DNA from: Sipunculus nudus
Taxonomy: Eukaryota; Annelida; Sipuncula; Golfingiida; Sipunculidae
Reading direction: 5' to 3'
Assembly (NCBI GenBank): GCA_026874595.1
Contig: CM049314.1
Coordinates: 3,249,318-3,313,317, forward strand
DNA length: 64,000 nt
Below, in pieces: positions 11,901 through 22,254 of this stretch (its first letter is position 1; each line of letters starts with the position of its first letter). The notes below the pieces were generated by a model. That model saw only the letters and a list, made by a program, of their open reading frames with translations. It had not been told where the DNA came from and did no database searches. Both the position numbers and the translations under genes were made by a program.

Positions 11901-14900
11901 AGCACGGCTACTGGAGTTTATTTTTATTATTATTTTATAGTAGAATGGACAAGTATTCGAAATAGATTCGAAATGAATTTCTAACTTATTTTTTTATAGA
12001 CATATGAATGTTTTAAATGCACATTTACCTTTGTAGCATCTTTCTCCAGTGTTCCCTGGGAGACAACCATCCATACAGTCGCCACTCACTTTATCACATG
12101 AACTGTTTTTGCAGATTCCTTTGCAACTATGTTTACATAGTTCACCATAGAATCCCTTCGAGCAAGCTGTAAGAATGTAATTACTTCAACGATGAACAAA
12201 TGATAACGAAAAAGTACCTTTCTATATTTCAATTCATGATGAATTTAGAATTTCAGAACAACATATTTAGCATCTAGAAGAAAACAATGCGATCTTGACA
12301 TCTCCTTGATTAATTTCTCATTATTACATTAAAGATAGGTAATTGTTTTTCATCGTGCTTCAAGCTTTTTGGGTTCTTATTAATGACGTACATAGGTGAC
12401 ACCTGTGTCCAGTATAACCAGGTTTACACTTGCAATATCCGGTGGCTGCGTCACAGGGTTCTTCACAGTGACCGGAGCATTCCGTTGTACAATTTTTGCC
12501 ATACCAGTCAGCAACACAATCACAAAAGCCGGTAACTGGATGACAGTTTTCTTTACATCCTTTCCCACAGACATTTATACACTCTGGGCCCCATGATCCT
12601 ATTTTGCAATCTGAATATAGAACTGATATGTTATCCTTATATCAACTGACCTATCAGTCATCGTTAACTGCCCAAAGTTTATTGGTTAATTTTCCGATAC
12701 CTTCATTGAACATCTTAATGTACTTTATAACGTAATATGTTTAAAATATTTATTATAAGAGACTTTTGGGGAATTAAAACAATTTACCGTTTCTACATTT
12801 TGGTCCCTCTTTACCGTCACGACAAACATGACAAACGCCAGTCAGGCTGTTGCACTCATCAGTCTTACACCCAACTGGACATTTTTTGTCGCACGTTTTA
12901 CCATATTTTCCACCTGGACAACCTATACGCATGAACTAGAGGTTTATGGCTTTAACAAAGTATTTCAAAAGCATATATCGTACCAAAAGTAATTAATTAT
13001 ATATCTGATATAAAGATATTTATATAAATAATTTTATATCTGAAAACGGAACCTTTCGTTTAAGTGATTATAAAGAGTGATTTGCACTCCTGCTTATTCA
13101 AAAATAATGATAGAAAGCAGAATTGTTATAACTAAAATCATATTAATTTCACTTAGCAAACCTCGATTTAATTCATATTATACAATCTACAAAGAAGTTC
13201 TTTTATATATGAAATACCTAAAATATTTATACTTTTGATTGCAGTGATTCACTTATTCTAAACCATGTTAATTAATCAGTTGCATTACGCGTGTCACATG
13301 TGATTCCGGTGTAACCGTCTTCGCAAATGCACGATCCATTCTTCTCGCAATGACCCCCTTTGCACCCTTCTGGACATGGCGAATCGCATTTCGGACCATG
13401 CCAGCCAGGTTTACACGTGCATTCTCCACTGACAATTGAGCACGTGTTGCTACATCCCCTGGAGCATATGCTGTCGCACATTGGTCCATACCAGCCATGT
13501 CTACAGCTACATTTACCAGTCACAACGGAGCATGTGTTGTTACATCCCACAGAACAGCTGCTGTTACATCCAAGGCCATGCCATCCCTGTGTACACTCTG
13601 ACGAAATATATTTTATTTATTTTAGACATGTCTGTCGGATAATAATGGATAAACATTCTGTAACATTTAAAGATAACATGCAATGTTTATACTTACTCTG
13701 AGAGCATTGTTCACCAATAAAACCTGGCTTGCAGGTACATCTGCCATACACAGAGTCGCAAACAGAATCACATCCAAGGGAACAAAATTTCTTGCACCCA
13801 GGACCATATGTTCCGTTTGGACATTCTGAAACATGTAGCAAGAATTCAACTTAAAAGCAAAGGAAATATTGTTTTCATTTTATATGACAGCAATATATTC
13901 TGTGATAAATATTGACACCTCTTTATGTTATTCACCGTTATTTTGGCCATTCGTACACGATGTACGCTGGTATTTGCCTTACTGGGAGACCACATACAAA
14001 GTTACCCGTCAAAGAATACATGACATTATCTTATTCACAGCTCTGTCCAAAAGATCATTTGAGCAATATCTTGCAGTGTTCCTATTTTTGTATTAATGAC
14101 TTTGGGTTGAAAAGAGGACGATGAAATATCGGTGTACCAAAAGTTATATTATCATGTATTGGTAACTAAGGTTATTCTTTTAACCTTAAATCGCTCGATA
14201 AATACTTTTATGATGTTTGGATAAAGGTTGTGTCATGCCATATATTATGTACAATATATGTTAAATATTTTGCCATTGACAATGACAAAATAGAGCAAAT
14301 TTTCCGATCAAGAATAATATATACATAAAATGTGACACAAATGTCCATTACCTGACCCACAAACGAGACCTCCGCGGTTTTCAATACAACCGTGGGTACA
14401 TAAACCTGTTATATGATGACATTTTCTTCCTTCGCATTTTTCTGGACATTTCTGCTCACAACGATTGCCGAAAGTGCCATGTTCACAAACTGAAAATCGT
14501 AACAAGGCCATGGGTATCCAATGGTCAATAGCAAATCAAAGATGTAAAGGAATCCATGGATTATAAGGAGGTCTAGCGGTGTCTTGCACATTATTCCCAA
14601 CGGTCATAATAACAGTGATATCCATAATTTAATATACAGAAAAAAAATTACAAGAACGTTAACTCACAAGCATCAAATAGTTTATTTTACATATATTTTA
14701 ATTTACAGCTTCTGTATGATTTTGAACTAAAAATTAACCAATTCCAAGAGAAAACATTCCAGAATCGCTCGTTGGTAAATGATAACAGCTAACAGAGTTT
14801 TAAGCAGTCAATGATTTTTTATGGTCTTTTAACCTTTTAAAAAAATGAAAATCATGCTTTAGTCTGTAGGAGGAGTGCTGCATTGTCAAATTTATGACCT

Positions 14901-16711
14901 TGTTAACATTTGATCAGACCGGTATGGATGTCCGGTAAGATTAGAATATAATTGTAACGCTTATTGTATTTATCGTTTTGGCATCGGGAGCGACGACCCA
15001 GTATGATAGTATTACAAGATATCTAGTAAAATATGATTGCTATTTAGAGAGGGTATGTTTCCAAAAAAATGTGTGTGTGTGTGGGGGGGGGGGACGACCA
15101 TTTTGAGTCGGCAGCTTTTGTAAAATATTATGTATCTTTTTAGTTAAGATAGTTGTAATGACCGGATTTCTGCTCCCCCTGTTACGTATGTGTATTTTTT
15201 TCTATTGCGGTATTAAATGGAATATAGCAAGCTTTTATAAATATGTTGCTCGAGTAATCAGAAAAATAGGGTCATTCAACCCTCTCTCGATGAAAAAGTG
15301 CTAGATTATAAACAGTTGAGAATTGCAGTACCTTTTATTGCAAGGCCTCAGAATGTACATCGGTATGAACATATACAACAGAAAAATACAGCTTTTAATA
15401 AAAGGCTGAGCTGGCACCTGATGATAACAAGCACTTACTAGTATGACAATTAGGTGGAGCAAAGCCAGGTTTACATTTGCATACACCACTAGGCTTTTCG
15501 CAGATTCCATTCAGACAGTTTACGGAACAAGCTTTTTCACATAGTAGGCCATAAGTTCCATATGCACAGTTCCCTTTACAGAAGAGTTGATCATTGCATC
15601 CTTCCAAGCAAGTGGACGGGCATTTTAATCCGCAGTCGGGTCCATAATATCCAATCTGACACTCTGCAAACACAGACATTCAGAAGAGATTATCCTCCAA
15701 GGCGGGGATAGGTATTAGAGTATTCTGTGATGAGTAACTTTAAGGAAAAGTGTTGTGTGATTAGCTAAATTATTCATCGAATGCCTGGATGATTCATATG
15801 AATGAAAGATATATCCGCCTGCATTGCCCATGTAGAATAATCTGCGTATGTTATATCTTGTCAGTGCGGATCCCAAAATGTTAATCACTGTTCACAGCTT
15901 ATGACTCACAATGACCGCATTAAACTGTTAAAACAACTGGTCACATTTTGTCTGTTCCATTTTTTGTTGATGAAGATAACCTCCATTTTTTATGCTAGTT
16001 TATCACTAAGTAAATTTACATTTGCAGAATTCACTTCTGGGTACTGACCACCTGACAGGGCAGTATCACATGCTTCTTCTTACTTTTTTTATCCTCGTGT
16101 TTACCAGACCCGGTGACCACTGCACCTCCTGGCTCCCAATGTGCCCCCCCCCCCCCACCGAGAAATTCTGAAAGGCGCACACTTCAGTAAGTGAAACATG
16201 GGCGTTGGGTACGGCCTTCTAATTAAGCCTGCCAAGGGCTCACAATAGGTAGGGGCCGACTGTGAAAAGTCTCAACACCTCGACTGAGATTCGAACCCAC
16301 TATCTCCCGGCTTTGTGTCCCATGCTCTACCACTGACCCACTGAAGAAGGCAACTCTGCACCTTTCTTATAAGAGTTACTTATAATGTCTTAGTAGCGAT
16401 TTATTAAACTCAGATTGGAATAAAAAAATATATTTTTTTTTATTTTCAATAACACAACTGTGTCTTTAAAAAAGTATACATTTCTCAAACTAATTAGTTG
16501 TGTACACCTTTCGGAACAGAATGGACACGAAACGATTTCCTTCAGAAAGTGAATGAGCCTCATAAGTTTATTTCCATCCCGCAAGTATATATTAGAAAAA
16601 CACATGTTTGCAGCAGTAAAAAAAGTAAACGTGACACCTACTTTGACTTCCGGTGCACAAACATGTTATGGCCGACAGCACAGCAAGGAACATCAGATGA
16701 GTCATCTTCAT
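4711..16711 (-). CDS. Gene 1: multi-EGF transmembrane scavenger-receptor-like protein (MEGF/SREC/Draper type), 19 coding exons
   Basis: Read directly: the coding exons are 16642-16711, 15439-15663, 14352-14489, 13697-13825, 13289-13597, 12788-12922, 12392-12610, 12029-12166, 10801-10926, 9604-9822, 9246-9464, 8887-9012, 8513-8731, 8020-8241, 6974-7195, 6044-6262, 5528-5624, 5103-5152 and 4711-4955. Every junction has AG/GT and the phases match. The total is 3327 nt (1108 residues) with no internal stop. Order: signal peptide, about 25 EGF-like modules of the CxxGxYGxxC / GxCxCxxGWxGxxC type, one transmembrane helix, basic stop-transfer, and a tail of about 100 residues with YEEI and YATV. Known of the family: such receptors bind apoptotic cells or microbes and signal through tail tyrosines. 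No EMI domain precedes the EGF array, so strict MEGF10 orthology is not supported. The ligand is unknown. A paralogue lies at 49-60 kb. Confidence 0.88.
5103..5152 (-). CDS. Gene 1 exon: juxtamembrane basic micro-exon
   Basis: 50 nt, phase 2 in and phase 1 out, with acceptor TTATTAG and donor GTAAGT. It encodes RKKRQKYKESSNLALWS, the basic stop-transfer region and the start of the cytoplasmic tail. It was found because it is the only piece that bridges the phase gap between the transmembrane and last exons. The paralogue has a 53-nt equivalent at 49404-49456. Confidence 0.8.
5528..5624 (-). CDS. Gene 1 exon: transmembrane helix
   Basis: 97 nt, entering in phase 1 and leaving in phase 2 (donor GTTAGT). 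It encodes a short polar stretch and then a hydrophobic segment (MAGLVLGVGCGIFFGSILAL) ending CTCYCE. The gene 2 exon 50035-50131 is also 97 nt, but its GAA codon is TAA. Confidence 0.85.
5892..5948. repeat. (TA)n microsatellite in a gene 1 intron
   Basis: Almost pure TA alternation between the last EGF exon and the transmembrane exon. Confidence 0.92.
6044..6262 (-). CDS. Gene 1 exon: last EGF-like pair before the membrane
   Basis: 219 nt, phase 1-1, with CMNGMYGKSC, CSCINGWYGELC and CACKRGYIGRRC. The counterpart is 51369-51587. Gene 2 has an additional 216-nt exon just upstream of this one that has no equivalent in the 6262-6974 intron here. Confidence 0.88.
6974..7195 (-). CDS. Gene 1 exon: EGF-like pair
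   Basis: 222 nt, phase 1-1, with CPRGLFGQNC, CPCKNGWFGPFC and CPCKAGFLGDNC. Donor GTAAGA. The counterpart is 52484-52705. Confidence 0.88.
8020..8241 (-). CDS. Gene 1 exon: EGF-like pair
   Basis: 222 nt, phase 1-1 using donor GTGGGT. It contains CKAGTYGVMC, CECLPGWYGEKC and CDCVPGFFPPMC. The counterpart (52962-53183) has the same length but a TGA where this exon encodes Cys in TSCKAVNGS. Confidence 0.86.
8513..8731 (-). CDS. Gene 1 exon: EGF-like pair
   Basis: 219 nt, phase 1-1, with CSDGYYGTFC, CVCRAGWFSDTC and CLCKAGFNGSRC. The counterpart is 53358-53576. Confidence 0.88.
8887..9012 (-). CDS. Gene 1 exon: single EGF-like module
   Basis: 126 nt, phase 1-1, with CADGLYGVDC and CGCKTGWSKDLC. 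The counterpart is 53690-53815, also 126 nt. Confidence 0.86.
9246..9464 (-). CDS. Gene 1 exon: EGF-like pair
   Basis: 219 nt, phase 1-1, with CSPGTFGVMC, CTCKEGWYGNGC and CFCKPGYTGANC. The donor GTAAGA follows an unusual ending (CLL). The counterpart is 53974-54192. Confidence 0.87.
9604..9822 (-). CDS. Gene 1 exon: EGF-like pair
   Basis: 219 nt, phase 1-1, with CVPGMYGSDC, CTCKPGWAGNLC and CNCSLGYMGSNC. The counterpart is 54333-54551. Confidence 0.88.
10801..10926 (-). CDS. Gene 1 exon: single EGF-like module
   Basis: 126 nt, phase 1-1, with CESGTFGNDC and CTCKSAWAGLRC. A MITE-like insertion lies in the intron just upstream. The counterpart is 55124-55249, also 126 nt. Confidence 0.85.
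10959..11845. mobile_element. hAT-like non-autonomous DNA element (MITE), 887 bp, in a gene 1 intron
   Basis: Seen: the ends are inverted (TAGGGCTGGGTATCG at left; ATACAGCCCTA at right, whose complement is TAGGGCTGTAT), with many GATACG/CGATAC subterminal motifs near both ends. It is flanked by ACTCAGTT (10951-10958) and ACTCATTT (11846-11853), a 7/8 direct repeat. Known: hAT elements make 8-bp target duplications and often begin C/TAGGGCTG. No transposase is encoded inside. The equivalent gene 2 intron lacks it. Confidence 0.75.
12029..12166 (-). CDS. Gene 1 exon: single EGF-like module
   Basis: 138 nt, phase 1-1, with CSKGFYGELC and CLPGNTGERC. The counterpart is 55605-55742 (CSEGTYGEKC, CLPGHHGERC), also 138 nt. 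Confidence 0.86.
12392..12610 (-). CDS. Gene 1 exon: EGF-like pair
   Basis: 219 nt, phase 1-1, with CKIGSWGPEC, CDCVADWYGKNC and CKCKPGYTGHRC. Donor GTACGT. The counterpart is 55872-56090. Confidence 0.86.
12788..12922 (-). CDS. Gene 1 exon: single EGF-like module
   Basis: 135 nt, phase 1-1, with CPGGKYGKTC and CHVCRDGKEGPKC. The frame is open throughout. The counterpart is 56263-56397, also 135 nt. Confidence 0.85.
13289..13597 (-). CDS. Gene 1 exon: three EGF-like modules
   Basis: 309 nt, phase 1-1. Two nearly identical modules (CSCRHGWYGPMC and CTCKPGWHGPKC) are followed by CICEDGYTGITC. The gene 2 counterpart (56691-56909) is 219 nt, exactly 90 nt or one 30-residue module shorter. Confidence 0.88.
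13697..13825 (-). CDS. Gene 1 exon: single EGF-like module
   Basis: 129 nt, phase 1-1, with CPNGTYGPGC and CTCKPGFIGEQC. The counterpart is 57560-57688, also 129 nt. Donor GTAAGT. Confidence 0.88.
14352..14489 (-). CDS. Gene 1 exon: single EGF-like module
   Basis: 138 nt, phase 1-1. It contains CEHGTFGNRC and an atypical C-terminal half (THGCIENRGGLVC). The counterpart is 57872-58009, also 138 nt. Confidence 0.87.
15439..15663 (-). CDS. Gene 1 exon: first EGF-like pair
   Basis: 225 nt, phase 1 at both ends. It begins CQIGYYGPDC and ends in CKCKPGFAPPNC. The same length is found in gene 2 at 58200-58424. Donor GTAAGT. Confidence 0.88.
16140..16346 (-). mobile_element. tRNA-derived SINE in intron 1 of gene 1
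   Basis: On the minus strand an A-box-like GGGTCAGTGGTAGAG (16325-16339) and a B-box GGGTTCGAATC (16288-16298) are spaced as in a tRNA. A non-tRNA body runs on to a poly-G/C tract near 16144. The two pol III promoter boxes plus an unrelated tail fit a SINE rather than a tRNA gene. Confidence 0.65.
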
Positions 16712-16718
16712 ATGTGTC
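16642..16718 (-). CDS. Gene 1 exon: 5'UTR end, start codon and signal peptide
   Basis: The start ATG is at 16709-16711 and a second in-frame ATG lies two codons on. The 23 coded residues have a hydrophobic core (LMFLAVLSAITCL), typical of a secretory signal. The donor is GTAGGT, leaving phase 1. A strong acceptor (T-rich tract plus TAG) sits only 7 nt upstream of the ATG, so a non-coding 5' exon must lie further upstream; I could not locate it. Gene 2 has the same arrangement. Confidence 0.85.
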
Positions 16719-16759
16719 CTAATAAAAAAAGATACTTCGAGTTTAATGTGCTGTAGTAG

Positions 16760-17374
16760 GCCACCTGTTGCACACTCAAATGAGAAAACAATGCATATAT
16801 AATATTAATGCCACTAATAAGGAAAGATATGGTAGACTCATTTCTGTTGATCCCTGAAATTGGTTAGGATCAATACCACCTACATACACTGTGTAAAGTT
16901 TAACATCCTGATATCTACGTCATAAGAATTGTTATATATACAATCTGGTGATCTTAATATATCACGTTCTCTATGTTATCGTAACACTGTTATCATACGT
17001 AAACATGGTTAAACTATTCAATTAAATGCTTGTACAAACATTGTGAGTTTAAAGGCACATGTTGTTGTTCCTTGAACAATAAACGTGTCATGATTTGGCT
17101 GCTGGCACTCATTTGTTATTAATATTGGATGATTGATAACAGCATAAACAAAAGAGTGTGTTTTTCTGCTTAGAAAGTAAATAAAAACGGATTATCTGAT
17201 ATGTCATCCACCCTATGGTTATCCGGATAATAGAATCAAAATGAAGCACACTCATTATTTTTTTAACTGTGTTTCCAGGAGAGTGCTGTTATTATTACAG
17301 ATAATGTGATACCGACGACCTGAACGTACATAACGATATCAATTTGTTGTTCGACCAAAGTATTGACGACAATA

Positions 17375-17444
<70 letters not shown>

Positions 17445-19400
17445 AATGAAGTACTATAATAAGTTTATTAACTTTCTAATAAAGAAACGTTTCTATTTTA
17501 AAATGATGAAACGTGTTATCTGACGAGATATCTTGTTTATCTAATACGTCTACTACGCCGTTTACGTATGACAATTATAGAAAGCACAACTCAGCATAAA
17601 AGGGTAAATAAAAGTTAATATAAGATAATTTTCAGATGTCAGGGGATGTAGCTTTTAGGGTACTACATATATGCAAGTAATAGAACGCATAAATGTATAA
17701 GAAAACCCTACTCAAAGAACAGTCCCTGGCGTCCATAAAACATATGTGACTGTGATAGTGAAATGTTCGTACAATGAGGGTTTCTTGTTTATGCAAACTT
17801 CATTACATGTTTATTTATCCAGTTTTCAGGCCATCAGCTTCTTTAGATAAATACTCCAATTATATATTGTTGGTACAGTAATGTCGTATTATGTGCAGCA
17901 GTCAGTTCCTTGCTATTTGTAAAACTGGTTTATTATTCTCTCTTATCGGGCCATGGTTATGAGTGGACGCACAAGTATATAATATCAATGTTTTAACCAT
18001 GTATAGGAAAATAATCACCAACAAGTAACCCCTGAAGAGAGAAGCACAGACTTCCTCATCATAAACTGAGTTATCAATAAAACCATAAATTAAACGGATT
18101 TCTTTGTTCATGGTTATTTTATTATAACATAATTAATAAATCGATTGTTTGTTCAGGGTAAATTATTCATTTTAATCTTTTTCATAGAAAAATCCCTTGT
18201 GTTAAATTTTGGTTGCTTAATGTGACAGTCTTCCCCGAGTGCTTACCCAAAAATATGTTTTAAGAGAAAATTCTCATCAGTTCAGCATCCTGAATACTTT
18301 TTTTACCCCGAAGTGTTGGTCTGAGCATCCCAGCAGTTAAGCACATTATAATTAATTATACTTAAGAAGGATTATAACACTCGTGATCAGTGTTTAGAGA
18401 AATACAGGCATATAAACCACATACTAACTTTAATATAGGCATACATAAATACCTAATGTTTACTGAAGTAAAGTACACTTTGCATTCCCCATAATTCTTT
18501 GTCGGTACCCACAAGAAAACATGATATTGTGAGAAATCCCCGCAATGTATCGTTCTCTATCGATGGTTTTACTCATTCCTCTCGTCTCTGCCATCTCGGC
18601 ATATTTAATCTGATTCATACATTCAGATTAAAATGCATAGCTATTTACTTACCATATACGATACACACTCTTACGTCATTACATAACGTAAGGAGTCAGT
18701 TCACGCTCAAAGCATGTACCAGAACAGAAAAACAGTAACAATCACAAGTCACTGATGTAAGTATTAAAGCAAAAGTGTACAATCTGTTTCACCAACTCAT
18801 ATGAGCGCACAAAAGTAAACATAGCATAACACGATTCAACAGGCATTTATACTTGACTGATCAGCTTACTGTGAGTCGTGTCACATTGTAATACAGAAAA
18901 CTGCCCTGCAATCCTTATTGTTGCATCGATATACCTGTACACAAACGTTATTCTTATCATTTACCTGCGACTGGGGAATAATAACGTTATAATACATGTG
19001 AAAATACAAACCAAACTCTCTAAGGAGGCCGCCGCCATGTTTTACGCTCGTCTGAAGTAGTTAACACTAACGAAATGCATCTGGCAAAATCAGCTTAATT
19101 AGGGAGTCTCATGCTAGAAAAGGGAATATAATCAATGGCGTTAACCTGATTTTAAATTCAGGTAACCAAGCATTTACTCAGATGGGTAAACGTAAATCAA
19201 GGGTAACATTAATCCAATATATTGAAGCGAACAGTTGTCAATTAGAGCACAAGGCTGCTTCATTGTGACAATGCCACCTACATACTTTAGATATAGAGCA
19301 ACAACAGGCACACCTTACCCTAGCAGCTGCCATCCTTGCTGGCTGACGAACTCGGCTTGTACGACTTATATAAATGGCATCTTTAGCGTGTCGAAGTTAG
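16760..19400. other. Upstream flank of gene 1
   Basis: AT-rich, with no protein domain recognised. The gene 1 promoter and its predicted non-coding first exon should lie here on the minus strand, but I cannot place them. Confidence 0.45.
17378..17443. repeat. (TA)n microsatellite
   Basis: About 33 TA units. Confidence 0.93.
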
Positions 19401-19485
19401 GGCTATGAGCACTTTTCGTATTGCTCACGACCGTACTGTTATTCCTGCACCCTATAAATATTCAGTATCTATCAGCAAGGTCGGG

Positions 19486-19602
19486 TATAAAAGGACAGCT
19501 GAGGCTGAATCAGACACACTCGTCCAACAACAACCAACGTGAACGGATATCCAGCGGAAGCAGATCTTTGAGTGTCATCGAAAAGGTTGGGGTTTGAGAC
19601 CC
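19486..19602 (+). promoter_or_regulatory. TATA-box promoter with orphan 5' exon
   Basis: TATAAAAGG at 19486-19494 is followed about 25 nt later by an initiator-like TCAGACAC (19510) and then a GC-balanced stretch. It ends at a strong donor: the exon would close at 19602 before GTAAGT. No downstream exon is recognisable, because a minus-strand LINE fragment begins 80 bp further on. It could be the promoter of a gene beyond or destroyed by the insertions, or part of an unrecognised retroelement LTR. Confidence 0.4.
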
Positions 19603-19674
19603 GTAAGTTGTTCATACTTGCCACTTTGTTGTTAAAGTAATTCTAGATACTTAGTCTTAATTCCTAGTATTAAC

Positions 19675-20610
19675 ACATATAATAATAATAATAATAATGA
19701 TAATAATAATAATAATATATTTAATTTATATAGCGCTAATTCAACAAAATAGTTATCAAAAGCGCTTTACAAGACACAAAGCACAGTTTTTCTAAAACAT
19801 AAAATGTAGATTCCTACTAAAACAAAGATTCCTAAAAGTTAAACCCTAATTCCTAAGAACTACCAAAAGCTAATATAAAAAGGTAAGTTTTAAGATTTCT
19901 TTTAAAAGAAGCTAAAGATGGTGAAACTCTGATTGAGTGCGGAAGTTCATTCCACAACCTTGGTGCCACAGCTGAGAAAGCTCTCGAAAGACACATCTCA
20001 CTTCGTGCTTTAGAGTCACTAAGAGCCCTTGGTCAGATGACCTAAGCTGCCTGACTGGAACATAAAAAGTTAAGAGGTTCCTAATGTAAATAGGCGATTG
20101 ACCATTTATGGCTTTGTATACTAATAATAAAATTTTAAAATCAATGCGCTGTCGCACCGGGAGCCAATGGAGTTCTTTAAGTATAGGTGTAATGTGGTCG
20201 CGCTTCTTGGCACCAGTTACAAGCCTAGCAGCTGCATTCTGCACTCTCTGAAGCCGGTCCAGCAACTTGCTAGGAAGACCACATAACAAAGAATTGGAAC
20301 AGTCAATCCTTGAACTGATGAACGCATGAATTATATGTTATTTGTGAATCTTGAGTTAGGAAACCCTTTATCCTAGCTATATTACGCAGGTGGTAAAAAG
20401 CCAAACTACAAATATTATTTACATGCTTATCAAGGCAAAGCCCTTGGTCAAAAACAACCCCCAGGTTCCTAGCACAGTTTGTTGGCACAACTACAGAGTC
20501 AAATATGTTAAGAGTTTTCAACTGAATTTTTGACCTTTGCTGGTTTGTACCGATAATCAGAACCTCAGTTTTATCAGCATTGTATTATGAATACCTAAAG
20601 TAAATCTTTC
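19675..20610 (-). mobile_element. 3' fragment of a CR1/L2-type LINE (reverse transcriptase C-terminus)
   Basis: On the minus strand, two frames (20521-20303 and 20289-19912) encode the region after the RT palm and the thumb of CR1/L2-like elements, with motifs such as RVQNAAARLV, LKELHWLPVRQRI and KAINGQSP. A frameshift near 20300 separates them. The 3' end is diagnostic: GCGCTATATAAATTAAATA followed by an (ATT)n tail (19680-19720). It is a 5'-truncated, dead copy; the catalytic YADD block is absent. Confidence 0.8.
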
Positions 20611-20724
20611 AAAGGAGCATTCTTGACGACTTTATCTTAAAATGTTTAGCTCAATTTAACGTTGACTAAACGTATTTGAAATCCCCAGCGCACAGTTGTA
20701 TATTTTTTTATGGTAATGTATTGT

Positions 20725-20800
20725 AAAACAGTAGGGAGCTTAAATGGTAAGCGGACATTTTAGTAGGGACTGTCGTTCAATCCCTCCCGTGCTCTCCATG
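20725..20800 (+). mobile_element. Possible degenerate tRNA-derived SINE head
   Basis: An A-box-like stretch (GGAGCTTAAATGGTAAGCGG) is followed by a B-box-like GTTCAATCCC at roughly tRNA spacing. It is weak and could be chance. Confidence 0.25.
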
Positions 20801-20809
20801 CACGGAATA

Positions 20810-21785
20810 TAATTGTTAGGTAAATACGATGTTGTTATGATGCCAATATACGAGATGTCTTGTTTATAAATCCAGGTACTGTGACTTCCGTACTGTGTAA
20901 AACGGACATAAGCCATGGGTATGACGTAAAGTTTAAGAAGTAGGAGCCTTCCTGGGCGGTAGGCCTTCATTGCATGCGTGTCGTGGTTCTTTATATGGCT
21001 GTAGATTTTATGAGTATTTTTGTGTATTATTTCCTGATAACTTGTTACCCCGGGTTAGACCACATCTACGACACCGAATACCGCACGGCACAGAGAAGCT
21101 ATACTTCATGTCGAGCTGACGGAGTAGCGGACATCCCGTGATATGGAAGGTGTCTAGTTAGAGGCAGCCCAGCAACACAGAACTGCGCGGTCGACGCAGG
21201 GTTCGTCAACGAGGTCGAGAGAGGGCGCCAAAGTTTGTCGGGCGGGAGAGAGTGAGGGCACATGAATCCAGCACAGAAAATCTGGCTGACACCAGAGGGC
21301 AGGGGATGGTGTGGGTGCTCCAGACATCCCACCAGATCTCGTTATTGTAGTGTTCAGAGAAGGGAACTTTGGTATTAGTTAGGGTATACGCATTAAAGAT
21401 ACTTTTATCTTATATACTAGTCTCCGTCATTACTGTGAGCTATGAGTGCGCCAATAGAGAGAGCCAATACCGTGAAATAAATTTAACCGTCAATGTAACA
21501 ACATTTGGTAACCTATAACGTAATATCAAATTACCTGAAAAAGTAAAACAGGTCGAAACGGTTAATGATAGAAAAAATTTCAGTAATGTAATAACACTTC
21601 AGCGAACCTGGCCAGTTCATAGAAGCCGCTTGAATCTTCGTTTAAGACCTTCCTCATGTTTCGTTGGTCTAGCCACCCATTGCATGCTTTTTTTGTCAAT
21701 ACATAGATACTTAGCTGTGTCATGGTAAAACTGTCAACCTAGAACCACATTCTTTATTCTACGGATTCTGGATAACAATGATATT
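20810..21785. other. Unassigned intergenic sequence
   Basis: Mixed composition with a GC-richer patch at 21050-21350. No coding domain, RNA gene or clear repeat was recognised. Confidence 0.4.
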
Positions 21786-21789
21786 AGAC

Positions 21790-21978
21790 ATTTGGCATGT
21801 CAACCCCGCATTGCGACCATCCCACAAAATTTTGTTAGCTCTCCCACAATTACGACCACTTTTCTTTATCCCGAATATATGTTCCAGGTAACTTAGAAAT
21901 TAACAAATACGACCACCTCAAATTACGACCAATTTGGTCAGTACCCATGGTGGTCGTAATTGTGGGGCTCCACTGTAA
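21790..21978. mobile_element. Terminal fragment of a pogo/Tigger-like DNA transposon (tentative)
   Basis: Repeated CGACCA/TTACGACC motifs in both orientations end in TGGGGCTCCACTGTA. On the minus strand this reads TACAGTGGAGCCCCACAATT, resembling Tc1-mariner/pogo termini beginning CAGT next to a TA. No transposase is present. Confidence 0.35.
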
Positions 21979-22254
21979 ATGGAATGTCCGAGTGAAGTGA
22001 CCGAATACATATTGAAGTAGGAAGACAAATTTTCCCTCTTACACCTCTTTAGGTTGACTGAGCTATAGCATTCACCGTTTGCCCATCGTCCATCCCGTCA
22101 TCTCAAGAGCTTCTACAATAAATCACCGCGTACGCACGTGAGATTGCGCCACCACTGTAAAAGTCAGTACCTGCTGCTGATTTATCATATAGGTGGGGAA
22201 CCGTTGGTTTCCTCCATTTGAAGTTTGCCTCTGTCGCAAAACTTGCGAGGCGCC

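Noticed and set aside
13360-13701. Plus-strand open frames antisense to EGF exons, rich in His, Pro and Leu
   Set aside because: They are reverse-frame shadows of cysteine-rich coding exons, with no start context or homology of their own.
4711-16711. Assignment as MEGF10 or Draper orthologue
   Set aside because: No EMI domain precedes the EGF array: the first exon after the signal peptide already begins an EGF-like module. Only family-level similarity is claimed.
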